DNA of 40,744 nt, taken from Candidatus Aenigmatarchaeota archaeon (GTDB lineage: Archaea; Aenigmatarchaeota; Aenigmatarchaeia; CG10238-14). The notes beneath the pieces were generated by a model, which did no database searches, was not told where the DNA came from, and saw only the letters and a program-made list of their open reading frames with translations. Made by a program: the position numbers and the translations under genes. The stretch lies in the NCBI GenBank assembly GCA_017610225.1, contig JAFCCM010000011.1, forward strand, positions 1 through 40,744. The letters are read 5' to 3'. This document shows positions 22,127 through 29,053 of this stretch, piece by piece. Every line of letters starts with the position of its first letter. Position 1 is the stretch's first letter.

Positions 22127-23197
22127 ATGAGCATTGTAGATAAACTAACTAGTCGAGGTTTAATAACCCCGCCACCTCACCTAAAAACTAATATACATTT
22201 TGAAGTTATGATGGGATCTATTGCTTATGGTTGTAGTAATGATGCTTCTGATTGTGATGTATATGGATTTAGTATTCCTCCAAAAGATATTATCTTTCCA
22301 CACCTTAGTGGATATATAATTGGATTTGGAAGACAACCTAAAAAGTTTGAACAATACCAACAACACCACGTCAAGGATGAAACATTTAATAAAGAATATG
22401 ATATTACTATTTATAACATTATAAAATATTTTCAATTAGTTATGAATAATAATCCAAATATGATTGATTCTTTATTTGTGCCAAGAAGATGTATTTTACA
22501 TTCAACTCAAGTTGGTGAACATGTTAGAGAAAATCGTAGGTTATTTCTTACTAAGAAATCTTTTCACTCCTTTAAGGGTTATGCATATTCTCAATTAAAT
22601 AAAGCTAAAAATAAAAATATTCATCATTTTATTAAACTATGTAAAGAAATGAATATTGATTATCATATTTCAATGGAAGATTTTGAAGATAATTCTTTAA
22701 ATTTTAATGTTTCTGATAATCAAAGATTTAGATCTTTATATTCTAAAGTTTATCAATCTGGGCAACCAACTAAGCGTATGGATGGTATAGCTAAACATGG
22801 TTATGATGTTAAGTTTGCTTATCATATTGTAAGACTACTAAATGAAGTAGAGCAAATTTTAGTTGAGCATGATTTAGATATTCAAAGAAATAGAGAGCAA
22901 TTAAAATCTATTAGACGTGGAGATTGGACTCTTGAACAAATTGAAAAATATTTTGAAGAAAAAGAATTAGAATTAGAAAAAATTTATTCTATTAGTACAT
23001 TAAGACATTCACCAGATGAAGAAGGTATTAAAAAACTTCTAATGGAATGTCTTGAAATGCATTATGGTAGTTTAGAAAAATGTATTGTGCAACCAAATAA
23101 AGTGATTGAAGCTTTAAAATATATTGAGCAAATTGCTTCTGATACTTTAAAGAAACAAGAAACTTTTAATGAAAGTATGAACATATCTAAAAGGTGA
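22127..23197 (+). CDS. Predicted nucleotidyltransferase (DNA polymerase beta superfamily, COG3541-like)
   Basis: The 356-residue protein has the minimal nucleotidyltransferase signature early: G30-S31 followed by D42 and D44, in MMGSIAYGCSNDASDCDVYG, the GS...DxD layout of Pol-beta-fold enzymes. The order of the following segments (YDITIYNIIKYFQLVMNNNP, MIDSLFVPRRC, FKGYAYSQLNK) matches the COG3541 family of phages and bacteria. The biochemical reaction of that family is not settled; nucleotide addition to RNA ends is plausible. It follows the CCA-adding enzyme but has its own promoter motif and the ribosome site GAAAGGAAAAAG. Confidence 0.8.
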   Translation: MSIVDKLTSRGLITPPPHLKTNIHFEVMMGSIAYGCSNDASDCDVYGFSIPPKDIIFPHLSGYIIGFGRQPKKFEQYQQHHVKDETFNKEYDITIYNIIKYFQLVMNNNPNMIDSLFVPRRCILHSTQVGEHVRENRRLFLTKKSFHSFKGYAYSQLNKAKNKNIHHFIKLCKEMNIDYHISMEDFEDNSLNFNVSDNQRFRSLYSKVYQSGQPTKRMDGIAKHGYDVKFAYHIVRLLNEVEQILVEHDLDIQRNREQLKSIRRGDWTLEQIEKYFEEKELELEKIYSISTLRHSPDEEGIKKLLMECLEMHYGSLEKCIVQPNKVIEALKYIEQIASDTLKKQETFNESMNISKR

Positions 23198-23200
23198 AAA

Positions 23201-23872
23201 ATGAATAAATATAATGGGACTGAAGAAGAAAAAATGAAAAAAGTATCTAATAAAAAAGAATTAATTAAAAACAGTAAAATTATTAGAGAAGAATTTATAG
23301 AAGTTGCTAAATTAAGAGATCAATTAGAAATTTTAAAAGAGGATAATGTGGATAAATTTGAGACTCACGTGAGAAAAATTGGGAAACAAACCAAAGGAGA
23401 ATTTTTAGGAATGGAAAAAGAAACAACTAGCGAACAAATGAAAAATATGGGACAAGACGCAAATGCAGGGTTGGCAAGAGATGATAGTTCAACATCGACA
23501 AGACTACTTGACAAGCATTTTTCCCCACTAATTTGTAGAAAATATCAGATGGAAGGATGGCCACTTTTCATTGGAATTATTTCTGATGCAAATTTAAATG
23601 ATCTAGATAAAATTGTTTATAAAATAACAGATGAAGCTAAGGAATTAGGATTTCTAAATGGAAATATTCAAGATATAAGAAATTATTGTGGATTTTTAAA
23701 TGATAGAATTGTAAAGTGGTTAGATGGAATGAAGCGAGGTTGTGCAGAAGGTGTAATGGTTTGTTATTATTGCGACAAAATGTGGACATCTGCAGCTTTT
23801 GGAGATTTGATGGTGCATGAAAAATGTGTTGCAGAATTCTATCATATTGTTAATACTCTTCCTCATATTTAA
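23201..23872 (+). CDS. Hypothetical protein with C-terminal zinc knuckle (223 aa)
   Basis: It starts three bases after the nucleotidyltransferase with AAAGGTGAAAA as ribosome site, so the two are co-expressed. The first 70 residues are a charged helix. The middle is alpha/beta, and the end carries VCYYCDKMWTSAAFGDLMVH followed by EKC, a C..C...H..C treble-clef-like metal site. An accessory or targeting role for the adjacent nucleotidyltransferase can be proposed from gene order. The family is unknown. Confidence 0.65.
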   Translation: MNKYNGTEEEKMKKVSNKKELIKNSKIIREEFIEVAKLRDQLEILKEDNVDKFETHVRKIGKQTKGEFLGMEKETTSEQMKNMGQDANAGLARDDSSTSTRLLDKHFSPLICRKYQMEGWPLFIGIISDANLNDLDKIVYKITDEAKELGFLNGNIQDIRNYCGFLNDRIVKWLDGMKRGCAEGVMVCYYCDKMWTSAAFGDLMVHEKCVAEFYHIVNTLPHI

Positions 23873-23907
23873 TTTTTTAATTTCATACTAGCATTCTTTA
23901 TGAATAA

Positions 23908-23923
23908 GAATATATTATAAAAC
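23908..23923 (+). promoter_or_regulatory. Variant phage promoter motif GAATATATTATAAAAC
   Basis: Three mismatches to the 16-bp motif. It lies 16 bases before the ATG of the frameshifted endonuclease at 23939, so a short leader would result. An imperfect inverted repeat (catactagcattc and gagtgttagtatg) flanks it, with one arm ending at the start codon. Confidence 0.45.
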
Positions 23924-23938
23924 ATAAGGAGTGTTAGT

Positions 23939-24830
23939 ATGAATAAAGAAAATTTACCATTATGTAAATGTGGGTGTGGAAAAAAAGTTACTAAAAAAAC
24001 TAATAAATATCTATGGGGGTCATAATAGAACTCCATTTACAAAAGAAACACGACAAAAATTAAGAGATGCAAATCTTGGCATTACTTTAGAAATGCGTCA
24101 TGGAAAAGAAAAATCAGATGAAATAAAAAAGAAAATTGGTGAAACAAGTAAAGGCAGAATACCATGGTCAAAAGGAAAAACTTGGGAAGAAACTTATGGA
24201 AAAGAAAAAGCTGATGAATTAAGAAAAACTATTGGCGATAAACATAAAATAAATCCTATTTTTAAAAATAGAACTGGAAAAAATAATCCATATTATAAAG
24301 GTCATAAAGATTCTTTATTTTCTCATTTTTCTTCTAAAATAAAAGAAGATGAAAATAGAGAAAATAAAAATGGTAAAATTGAAGTTAAATGTAGTTATTG
24401 TGGAAAATGGTTTGTTCCATCTCCTATTGAATTAGATAATAGAATTGGTGCGGTTAAAAGAAATAATGGCATTGGTGGAAATTTTTATTGCTCCAATGAA
24501 TGTAAAGAATTATGTCCAGATTTCTATCAAGTTTTATGGCCAAAAAATTATAAACCATATGATAGTATTAATAACGTAATTGAGGTTGATCCAAATCTAA
24601 GAAAATTAGTTTTTGAAAGAGATGATTGGAAATGTCAAAAATGTAATTCAACAACTAGTTTGGAATGTCATCATATTGATCCAGTAGCATTAGAACCATT
24701 ATTTGCTAATGATATAGATTCATGCATTACTTTTTGTAAAGAGTGTCATAAATGGACTCATATGAATATAGATGGTTGTGGTTATAATCAAATTAGAGAA
24801 GAAAAACAAAAAAGAAATCAAGGATGTTAA
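23939..24830 (+). pseudogene. HNH homing endonuclease with a single-base frameshift
   Basis: AAGGAGTGTTAGT precedes ATG 23939. Frame 1 reads MNKENLPLCKCGCGKKVTKK and then TNKYLWGS before a stop. The remaining protein is in the next frame (GHNRTPFTKETRQKLRDANL onward), joined if one G of the GGGGG run at 24014-24018 is removed. The downstream part has NUMOD-like motifs (KGRIPWSKGKTWEETYGKEK) and a C-terminal HNH with CQKCNSTTSLECHHIDPVAL and FCKECHKWTH. Either the gene is inactivated, the run is a sequencing error, or ribosomes slip there. Its Cys module and HNH differ from the 7568/18609/25040 group. Confidence 0.8.
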
Positions 24831-24832
24831 AG

Positions 24833-25027
24833 ATGCCTTCTAAACCTTTTGATGTAACAATTTATAATATTGGTGCCTGTAGGTATTGTGATTCTATAAA
24901 TGTTTGTAACAAAAAACCAAGAGTAGGGTTATTTAGACAAGAGTGTGTCGTGCCCTGCTCTATTGGTAAACATCGTAGACCACCTCCACCACCTCCACCT
25001 CCACCAAAAAGAATAATAAGACATTAA
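24833..25027 (+). CDS. Small Cys-rich protein with a nine-proline run (64 aa)
   Basis: The start is ATG 24833 (MPSKPFDVTIYNIGACRYCD), with AAGGATG upstream. A frame from 24824 leaves no room for a ribosome site. CRYCDSINVC and ECVVPC give five cysteines able to bind metal. The C-terminus has RR, nine consecutive prolines, then KRIIRH. Poly-proline flanked by basic residues is unusual in a bacterial virus. It could be a rigid spacer, and it would stall ribosomes unless EF-P acts. It lies between two endonuclease genes. Confidence 0.6.
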   Translation: MPSKPFDVTIYNIGACRYCDSINVCNKKPRVGLFRQECVVPCSIGKHRRPPPPPPPPPKRIIRH

Positions 25028-25039
25028 AGGAGTGACATT

Positions 25040-25792
25040 ATGTTATGTGAGTATGGATGTGGACAAAAAGCTACTTATCAATTTAAGAATGGTAAATGGT
25101 GTTGTAGCAAAAGTCATAATAAATGCCCTTTTATGATAAATATACAATCTTTAAATAAAATTGGAAAAAATAATCCATTTTATAATAAAAAACATTCAAT
25201 AAAAAATAAAGAAAATTATCATAAAAATATGTTAGGAAATAATCATAAAAAATTAATAACTATTTCTGAAATTAAAAAGAAATATCCAACATTTGCTAAA
25301 GTTGAAGAAATGAGATATAACCCTGATATTCAAGAAGAAATACAAGTACGTTGTAAAAATCACTTATGTAAAAACTCTAAAGAACAAGGTGGTTGGTTTA
25401 CCCCAACATATTATCAACGGTATGAAAGAATAAATGATATAGAACATATTGATGGTAATGGTGGTTCTTATATGTATTGTTGTGATGAATGTAAACAAGA
25501 ATGTCCTTTATTTAATTTAAGAGGCGACCCTAATAAAATTAAAAAAGAACAATTATATACATCAGAGGAATATCAAACGTTTAGACAACAAGTTTTAAAA
25601 CGAGAAGCTTATATTTGTGAATATTGTGAACAACGAGCTACACATGTACATCATTCACGCCCTCAGAAATTAGAACCAGGTTTTGTACTTGATCCTGATT
25701 TCGGAGTAGCTTGTTGTGAAAGTTGTCATTATAAATATGGGCATAAAGATGAATGTTCTACAGGAAATTTAGCAAACATAGTATGTGTTTAA
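25040..25792 (+). CDS. HNH homing endonuclease, short form
   Basis: AAAGGAGTGACATT precedes the ATG. The N-terminal module (MLCEYGCGQKATYQFKNGKW, then CCSK and CP) and the C-terminal HNH (CEYCEQRATHVHHSRPQKLE; CCESCHYKYGH) match the genes at 7568 and 18609. The NUMOD3 region between them shrinks to about one degenerate motif (NNPFYNKKHSIKNKENYHKN), giving 250 residues instead of 318-389. Loss of DNA-recognition repeats may have changed target specificity. The remnant at 37436 is most like this copy. Confidence 0.88.
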   Translation: MLCEYGCGQKATYQFKNGKWCCSKSHNKCPFMINIQSLNKIGKNNPFYNKKHSIKNKENYHKNMLGNNHKKLITISEIKKKYPTFAKVEEMRYNPDIQEEIQVRCKNHLCKNSKEQGGWFTPTYYQRYERINDIEHIDGNGGSYMYCCDECKQECPLFNLRGDPNKIKKEQLYTSEEYQTFRQQVLKREAYICEYCEQRATHVHHSRPQKLEPGFVLDPDFGVACCESCHYKYGHKDECSTGNLANIVCV

Positions 25793-25804
25793 AAGGAGTT
25801 AGAG

Positions 25805-26524
25805 ATGAATGACAAAGATATAATTAAAAAAATTAAAGATTATATGAACATGCATCCACCAGCCGCAGCAGAAATGGGAGAATGGGATGATATTGATAAA
25901 GAAAATAAAGTTAAATATCCTATTCGTTATTGGATAGAAAATACATTAATAGCTAATTGTTGGTGGCCAATAACTAGAAGATATGATAGTATTATATCTT
26001 ATATAAGATTTGGATTCTTTGAAAAACTTTATCTAATTGATACTAAACTTCCTCATAATTATCAAGAAGTTGACACAAGACTATTGTATGGTATGTTTGC
26101 TCTTTTAGTTGATTTTGTAGAAATTGAAAAAGCTTGGATGCAAGCAATATTTAATGAAAATTATAAAAGACCATGGTGGAAATTAAATAGTCGTTTTAGA
26201 GAAAGAGAAATGGGACTTAAATATCTCGATTGGGAAATAACTTTAATTAATGATGAACATAGCAACCTTCAAGGTATCAATGCTAAAATCATTAAAGAAT
26301 TATATTTGTGGTGGGTTGATATGCGCCCTTCTAGAATGGATCCTTATGATTTAATGGATGATCTTCCTAAAAGAGAAGGTAATCTATCTGAATGGATAAA
26401 TAAAAAAGACCCAGAAAGAGATAAAATTTATAAACAAATTAATAATCTTGAAAAAGATTATTTTAATGAAGATACTAAAATGATGGAAAAGCTTATTAGT
26501 GTAAGAGGATCTTTGTGGACATGA
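25805..26524 (+). CDS. Conserved-looking uncharacterised phage protein (239 aa)
   Basis: Aromatic-rich and mainly helical, with notable Trp clusters (IANCWWPITRRYDSIISYI; KRPWWKLNSRF; LYLWWVDMRPSRMDPYDLMD). There is no catalytic or metal motif and no full membrane helix. AAAGGAGTTAGAG precedes the ATG. Its stop overlaps the next start (ATGA), linking it to a CxxC protein. It is dense in invariant-looking residues, which suggests a conserved structural or enzymatic role I do not recognise. Confidence 0.7.
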   Translation: MNDKDIIKKIKDYMNMHPPAAAEMGEWDDIDKENKVKYPIRYWIENTLIANCWWPITRRYDSIISYIRFGFFEKLYLIDTKLPHNYQEVDTRLLYGMFALLVDFVEIEKAWMQAIFNENYKRPWWKLNSRFREREMGLKYLDWEITLINDEHSNLQGINAKIIKELYLWWVDMRPSRMDPYDLMDDLPKREGNLSEWINKKDPERDKIYKQINNLEKDYFNEDTKMMEKLISVRGSLWT

Positions 26525-26712
26525 AATTAAACCCAGGTGAAATTAAATGTGATAACTGTGATGGATCTGGTGAAAATTACGATCCTGAGTTTGTTAAAAT
26601 ATGGGGAATTACCGATTGTCCAAAATGTTGGGGTGAAGGAAAATTAAGTTGGGTTGATAATTTAGTTGGGATAAGAGATCCTTATTTAGAATCAAAAGAA
26701 GGTGTGATATGA
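26521..26712 (+). CDS. Small DnaJ-type CxxCxGxG zinc protein (63 aa)
   Basis: MKLNPGEIKCDNCDGSGENY begins the protein. CDNCDGSGE and CPKCWGEGK are two CxxCxGxG-type knuckles about 20 residues apart, like half of the DnaJ zinc domain. ATG 26521 overlaps the upstream stop by the ATGA arrangement, so translation is coupled. The C-terminus is short and acidic. Many phages encode such single-knuckle proteins and their role is unknown. Confidence 0.65.
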   Translation: MKLNPGEIKCDNCDGSGENYDPEFVKIWGITDCPKCWGEGKLSWVDNLVGIRDPYLESKEGVI

Positions 26713-26771
26713 ATTTAAAACCGGGTGAAATTAAATGTGATAAATGTTTAGGTTTATGCAGTTTCAAATAG
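26709..26771 (+). pseudogene. Truncated tandem copy of the CxxC protein gene
   Basis: ATG 26709 overlaps the previous stop by four bases and reads MNLKPGEIKCDKCLGLCSFK before TAG. The first 13 residues closely match the start of the gene at 26521 (MKLNPGEIKCDNC), so this is a partial tandem duplication that lost the rest of the domain. It may still be translated as a 20-residue peptide. Confidence 0.55.
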
Positions 26772-26795
26772 TACACCATTATAGGAGAAATAAGA

Positions 26796-27095
26796 ATGTG
26801 GAATAATAGTTTAGTTGATAGATTAGAAACTACTAAAAATATGATTCAAGAAGGAATTGATTTAATAAAAGAAACTCCTTCAAAAGCAGTTATAGTAGAT
26901 CTAATTCATGCTTTAAAAGAAATTGATGGTAATTATAAATATGAATGTGAAGAAATTGATGAACAAACAGGGGCTGAATATAATGGAAAACCATTGTATG
27001 AAATTGGAATGAACTCTGAATTTTATATAGGTGGGTTGACTTGGCATAAGATTAGTTTGTTATTGAGAGCGTTAGATGATAACACAAAAGAATAG
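26796..27095 (+). CDS. Small acidic hypothetical protein (99 aa)
   Basis: The sequence starts MWNNSLVDRLETTKNMIQEG and is helical at both ends (LVDRLETTKNMIQEGIDLIK; WHKISLLLRALDDNTKE). The middle is rich in Glu, Tyr and Asp. TATAGGAGAAATAAGA precedes the ATG. The gene ends exactly at the first base of a promoter motif that leads into the tRNA region. No family is recognised. Confidence 0.6.
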   Translation: MWNNSLVDRLETTKNMIQEGIDLIKETPSKAVIVDLIHALKEIDGNYKYECEEIDEQTGAEYNGKPLYEIGMNSEFYIGGLTWHKISLLLRALDDNTKE

Positions 27096-27110
27096 AACAT
27101 ATTATAAATC
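27095..27110 (+). promoter_or_regulatory. Phage promoter motif GAACATATTATAAATC
   Basis: Fifteen of sixteen bases match the motif. The tRNA-Trp gene starts six bases after it, so transcription may begin at or just before the mature 5' end. This is a plausible dedicated tRNA-cluster promoter. Confidence 0.6.
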
Positions 27111-27116
27111 TTATAT

Positions 27117-27188
27117 GGGTCGTAGGCCATGGTGACCAAACAGCCTCCAAAACTGCAGGACCGAGTTCAATTCTTGGGCGGCCCGCCA
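27117..27188 (+). tRNA. tRNA-Trp (CCA)
   Basis: Acceptor GGGTCGT pairs with GCGGCCC with two G-T wobbles. G is the discriminator and the CCA end is encoded. The anticodon loop CTCCAAA gives anticodon CCA. The T-arm CCGAG-TTCAATT-CTTGG is canonical. The anticodon stem has a C-A mismatch next to the loop and the outermost pair is also A-C. The D-arm is short (about 13 bases) and poorly paired. The tRNA may be functional but atypical. Confidence 0.8.
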
Positions 27189-27207
27189 ACTTTTTTATAG
27201 GAATATT

Positions 27208-27705
27208 ATGGGAAGAGAACAAACAGAAAAAACTAGAATAAAACTTAGTATTGCTAATGGTGGTACTGGTAAAGTTAAATCTAAAAATTCTGGTTATTGT
27301 TTGTTCTGTAATAAATCTATATCTAAAATTAATAAATATTGTTCGATATATTGTCAGCAAGATTTTCAATATAATCAAAAAGTTAAACAATGGTTAAACG
27401 GCGAAATTAGTGGTACTATTAAAGGTGGACATGCTAGTTTTATTAGAAGATATTTATTTGAAAAATATAATAATAAATGTTCTAGATGTGGTTGGAAAGA
27501 AATAAATTTACATAATAAATTTAAATTTCCAATTCTGGAAGTAGAACACATTGATGGAAGATTATATAATAATAATCCTGACAATGTAACTTTATTATGT
27601 CCAAACTGCAAAACTCTTACTTCAACATATAAAAATAATAACAATGAAAGATATATGGAAAAGTATTATATGAAAGTTGGAGATAGAAAACTTATAGTCC
27701 AATAG
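27208..27705 (+). CDS. HNH endonuclease (165 aa) in the tRNA cluster
   Basis: Residues 32-55 contain a Cys module (YCLFCNKSISKINKYCSIYC). A basic linker follows, then an HNH domain CSRCGWKE...LEVEHIDGRLYNNNPDNVT ending LLCPNCKTL. It belongs to the compact HNH_3/HNH_5-like group, distinct from the NUMOD3 endonucleases of this phage. A TATAGGAATATT ribosome site precedes the ATG. It lies directly after tRNA-Trp and is followed by the tail of a second copy. Mobile HNH genes often sit beside phage tRNA genes. Confidence 0.8.
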   Translation: MGREQTEKTRIKLSIANGGTGKVKSKNSGYCLFCNKSISKINKYCSIYCQQDFQYNQKVKQWLNGEISGTIKGGHASFIRRYLFEKYNNKCSRCGWKEINLHNKFKFPILEVEHIDGRLYNNNPDNVTLLCPNCKTLTSTYKNNNNERYMEKYYMKVGDRKLIVQ

Positions 27706-27824
27706 TTTTATTATGTCATAACTGTCAAGCACTTACCCCAGCATATAAAGGAAATGGTAAAAGAACATATATGAAAAAATACTATATTAAAGATAAATAT
27801 GGTAAAATAATTAGGGGAAGTTAA
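27705..27824 (+). pseudogene. 3' remnant of a second HNH endonuclease
   Basis: This start-less frame reads VLLCHNCQALTPAYKGNGKR and TYMKKYYIKDKYGKIIRGS. It parallels the C-terminus of the gene just upstream (LLCPNCKTLTSTYKNNN...RYMEKYYMKV). It overlaps that gene's stop and ends six bases before tRNA-Ile. Either a tandem duplication collapsed or one HNH gene replaced the 5' part of another. Confidence 0.6.
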
Positions 27825-27830
27825 ATATAT

Positions 27831-27904
27831 AGTCCGGTACTTCAATGGTAGAAGAGACGACCTATAATCGTCCAATGATGGTTCAATTCCATCTCGGACT
27901 ACCA
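27831..27904 (+). tRNA. tRNA-Ile (UAU), with unusual C33
   Basis: Acceptor AGTCCGG/TCGGACT, D-stem CTTC/GAAG, anticodon stem GACGA/TCGTC and T-arm GATGG-TTCAATT-CCATC are all paired. CCA is encoded after discriminator A. The seven-base anticodon loop is CCTATAA, which puts TAT at 34-36 and reads AUA, a very common codon in this AT-rich genome. Position 33, almost always U, is C here. Bacteria usually read AUA with a lysidine-modified CAU tRNA, so a UAU tRNA avoids that need. Confidence 0.8.
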
Positions 27905-27932
27905 ACTAATAATAAAATAAATAGGTGAAGAA

Positions 27933-28229
27933 ATGAATGATCGAACAAAACAAGATGCAATACCAAAAGTTCAACAACCAAGTTTATCAGAAATCATAGT
28001 AAATAATTTAAATGAAATTACTGATACTTCTACAAACATTGCTAATCAATTAGGTGATTTAGAAAGATATATATTTGGAAATAAACCATGTGATAAAGGT
28101 TCAGCTATATCTTCAGATGATCAAATAGAATCTTGGGAAAATGAAGTATTAAGAAAATTTGTTTATATTAAACAAATTATTGAAGACCAACAAGTAACTC
28201 TTGAAGCTATTTCAAAATTTCATAAATAA
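27933..28229 (+). CDS. Small hypothetical protein (98 aa)
   Basis: ATAGGTGAAGAA precedes the ATG. The start MNDRTKQDAIPKVQQPSLSE and the helix EIIVNNLNEITDTSTNIANQ suggest a coiled-coil oligomer. The middle (YIFGNKPCDKGSAISSDDQI) contains a short loop with one Cys. It lies between tRNA-Ile and tRNA-Gln within the tRNA cluster. The family is not recognised. Confidence 0.55.
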   Translation: MNDRTKQDAIPKVQQPSLSEIIVNNLNEITDTSTNIANQLGDLERYIFGNKPCDKGSAISSDDQIESWENEVLRKFVYIKQIIEDQQVTLEAISKFHK

Positions 28230-28239
28230 ACAAATTAAT

Positions 28240-28314
28240 AGGGGATTAGTTTAATCGGTAAAACACCAGGTTTTGATCCTGACGTCGAAAGTTCAAATCT
28301 TTCATCCTCTGCCA
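28240..28314 (+). tRNA. tRNA-Gln (UUG)
   Basis: Acceptor AGGGGAT/ATCCTCT (one G-T wobble), D-stem GTTT/AAAC, anticodon stem CCAGG/CCTGA with a G-A end, loop TTTTGAT giving anticodon TTG, T-arm GAAAG-TTCAAAT-CTTTC, and encoded CCA. It reads CAA, the favoured Gln codon of the phage. Eleven bases separate it from the gene before. Confidence 0.85.
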
Positions 28315-28328
28315 GAATAAGGAGTTAT

Positions 28329-28802
28329 ATGTATATTTGTGAATGTGGTCGAGAATTTACTTTAAAACGTGCTTTGAGCTATCATAAAAAGTATTGTGGT
28401 AATTATAAAGAATTTCTTGATGGTGGTTATAAATGTAAAATAGGTTTTGATGGAAATATAGTTTATATTCATAGAGAAGTTATGGAACAAAAACTAGGTC
28501 GTAAATTAAAACCTGGTGAATTAGTACATCATGAAGATAAATTAAATAATGATCCTAATAATTTAGAGGTATCTGATAAATCTAATCATGCTAAATATCA
28601 TTATAAACCCATTAATATGACTAATTGGAATCATACTATTGGTGAAAAAGTCGGTACATCAATTCTCAAAAAACAACAAGTTATTAATATAAAAAAAATG
28701 ATTATTGAAGGAAAAACAAATAATTATATAACTTCGAAATTTAATGTTCATTGTTCTACAATATCAGATATTAAAAATAACAGAACTTGGAAAAATCTAT
28801 AA
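28329..28802 (+). CDS. HNH_3-type homing endonuclease (157 aa)
   Basis: An N-terminal C2H2-like finger (CECGREFTLKRALSYHKKYC) precedes the HNH_3 nuclease core: IHREVMEQKLGRKLKPGELV, HHEDKLNNDPNNLEVSD and KSNHAKYH, containing the catalytic HH and the Asn/His. A C-terminal helix-turn-helix (INIKKMIIEGKTNNYITSKF; STISDIKNNRTWKNL) resembles NUMOD1/IENR DNA-binding repeats. The ribosome site is AAGGAGTTAT. It follows tRNA-Gln by 14 bases, another tRNA-associated free-standing endonuclease. Confidence 0.88.
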   Translation: MYICECGREFTLKRALSYHKKYCGNYKEFLDGGYKCKIGFDGNIVYIHREVMEQKLGRKLKPGELVHHEDKLNNDPNNLEVSDKSNHAKYHYKPINMTNWNHTIGEKVGTSILKKQQVINIKKMIIEGKTNNYITSKFNVHCSTISDIKNNRTWKNL

Positions 28803-28819
28803 AATAAAAGAAAATTCAT

Positions 28820-29052
28820 ATGCCTAAAAACTATATAGAAGTTTTTCCTGTCGGACCCATGTTAAATTAGGTGGAGATATTGATGCTATGATAGGTGCAA
28901 TATCAATTAGAGGATTGGATAATTCTATAGCATATGAATGTCAATGGATTATTAAAGAAGGTGTTAAAACTCAATGGGTTGACGAGATAATGGTCAAACC
29001 GCAGAAAGAAGTAGAAAAAAATAAAATAGGATTTAATAACAAGGAGATATAA
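28820..29052 (+). pseudogene. Frameshifted small phage protein gene
   Basis: ATG 28820 reads MPKNYIEVFPVGP then stops. In another frame the text continues THVKLGGDIDAMIGAISIRG, then NSIAYECQWIIKEGVKTQWV and a Lys-rich tail to TAA at 29052. The joined protein (about 77 aa) matches a small phage family of the type G..V.LGGDI.A.I.AISIRG...YECQW. One base is missing near GGACCC at about 28850. Loss of function or a consensus error in the C run are both possible. Confidence 0.6.
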
Positions 29053-29053
29053 A

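Noticed and set aside
27052..27390. Leftward open frame across tRNA-Trp and the HNH gene
   Set aside because: It is an antisense shadow: it runs through a tRNA gene, has no ribosome site, and its protein text (RPRIELGPAV type) is the usual translation of antisense tRNA.
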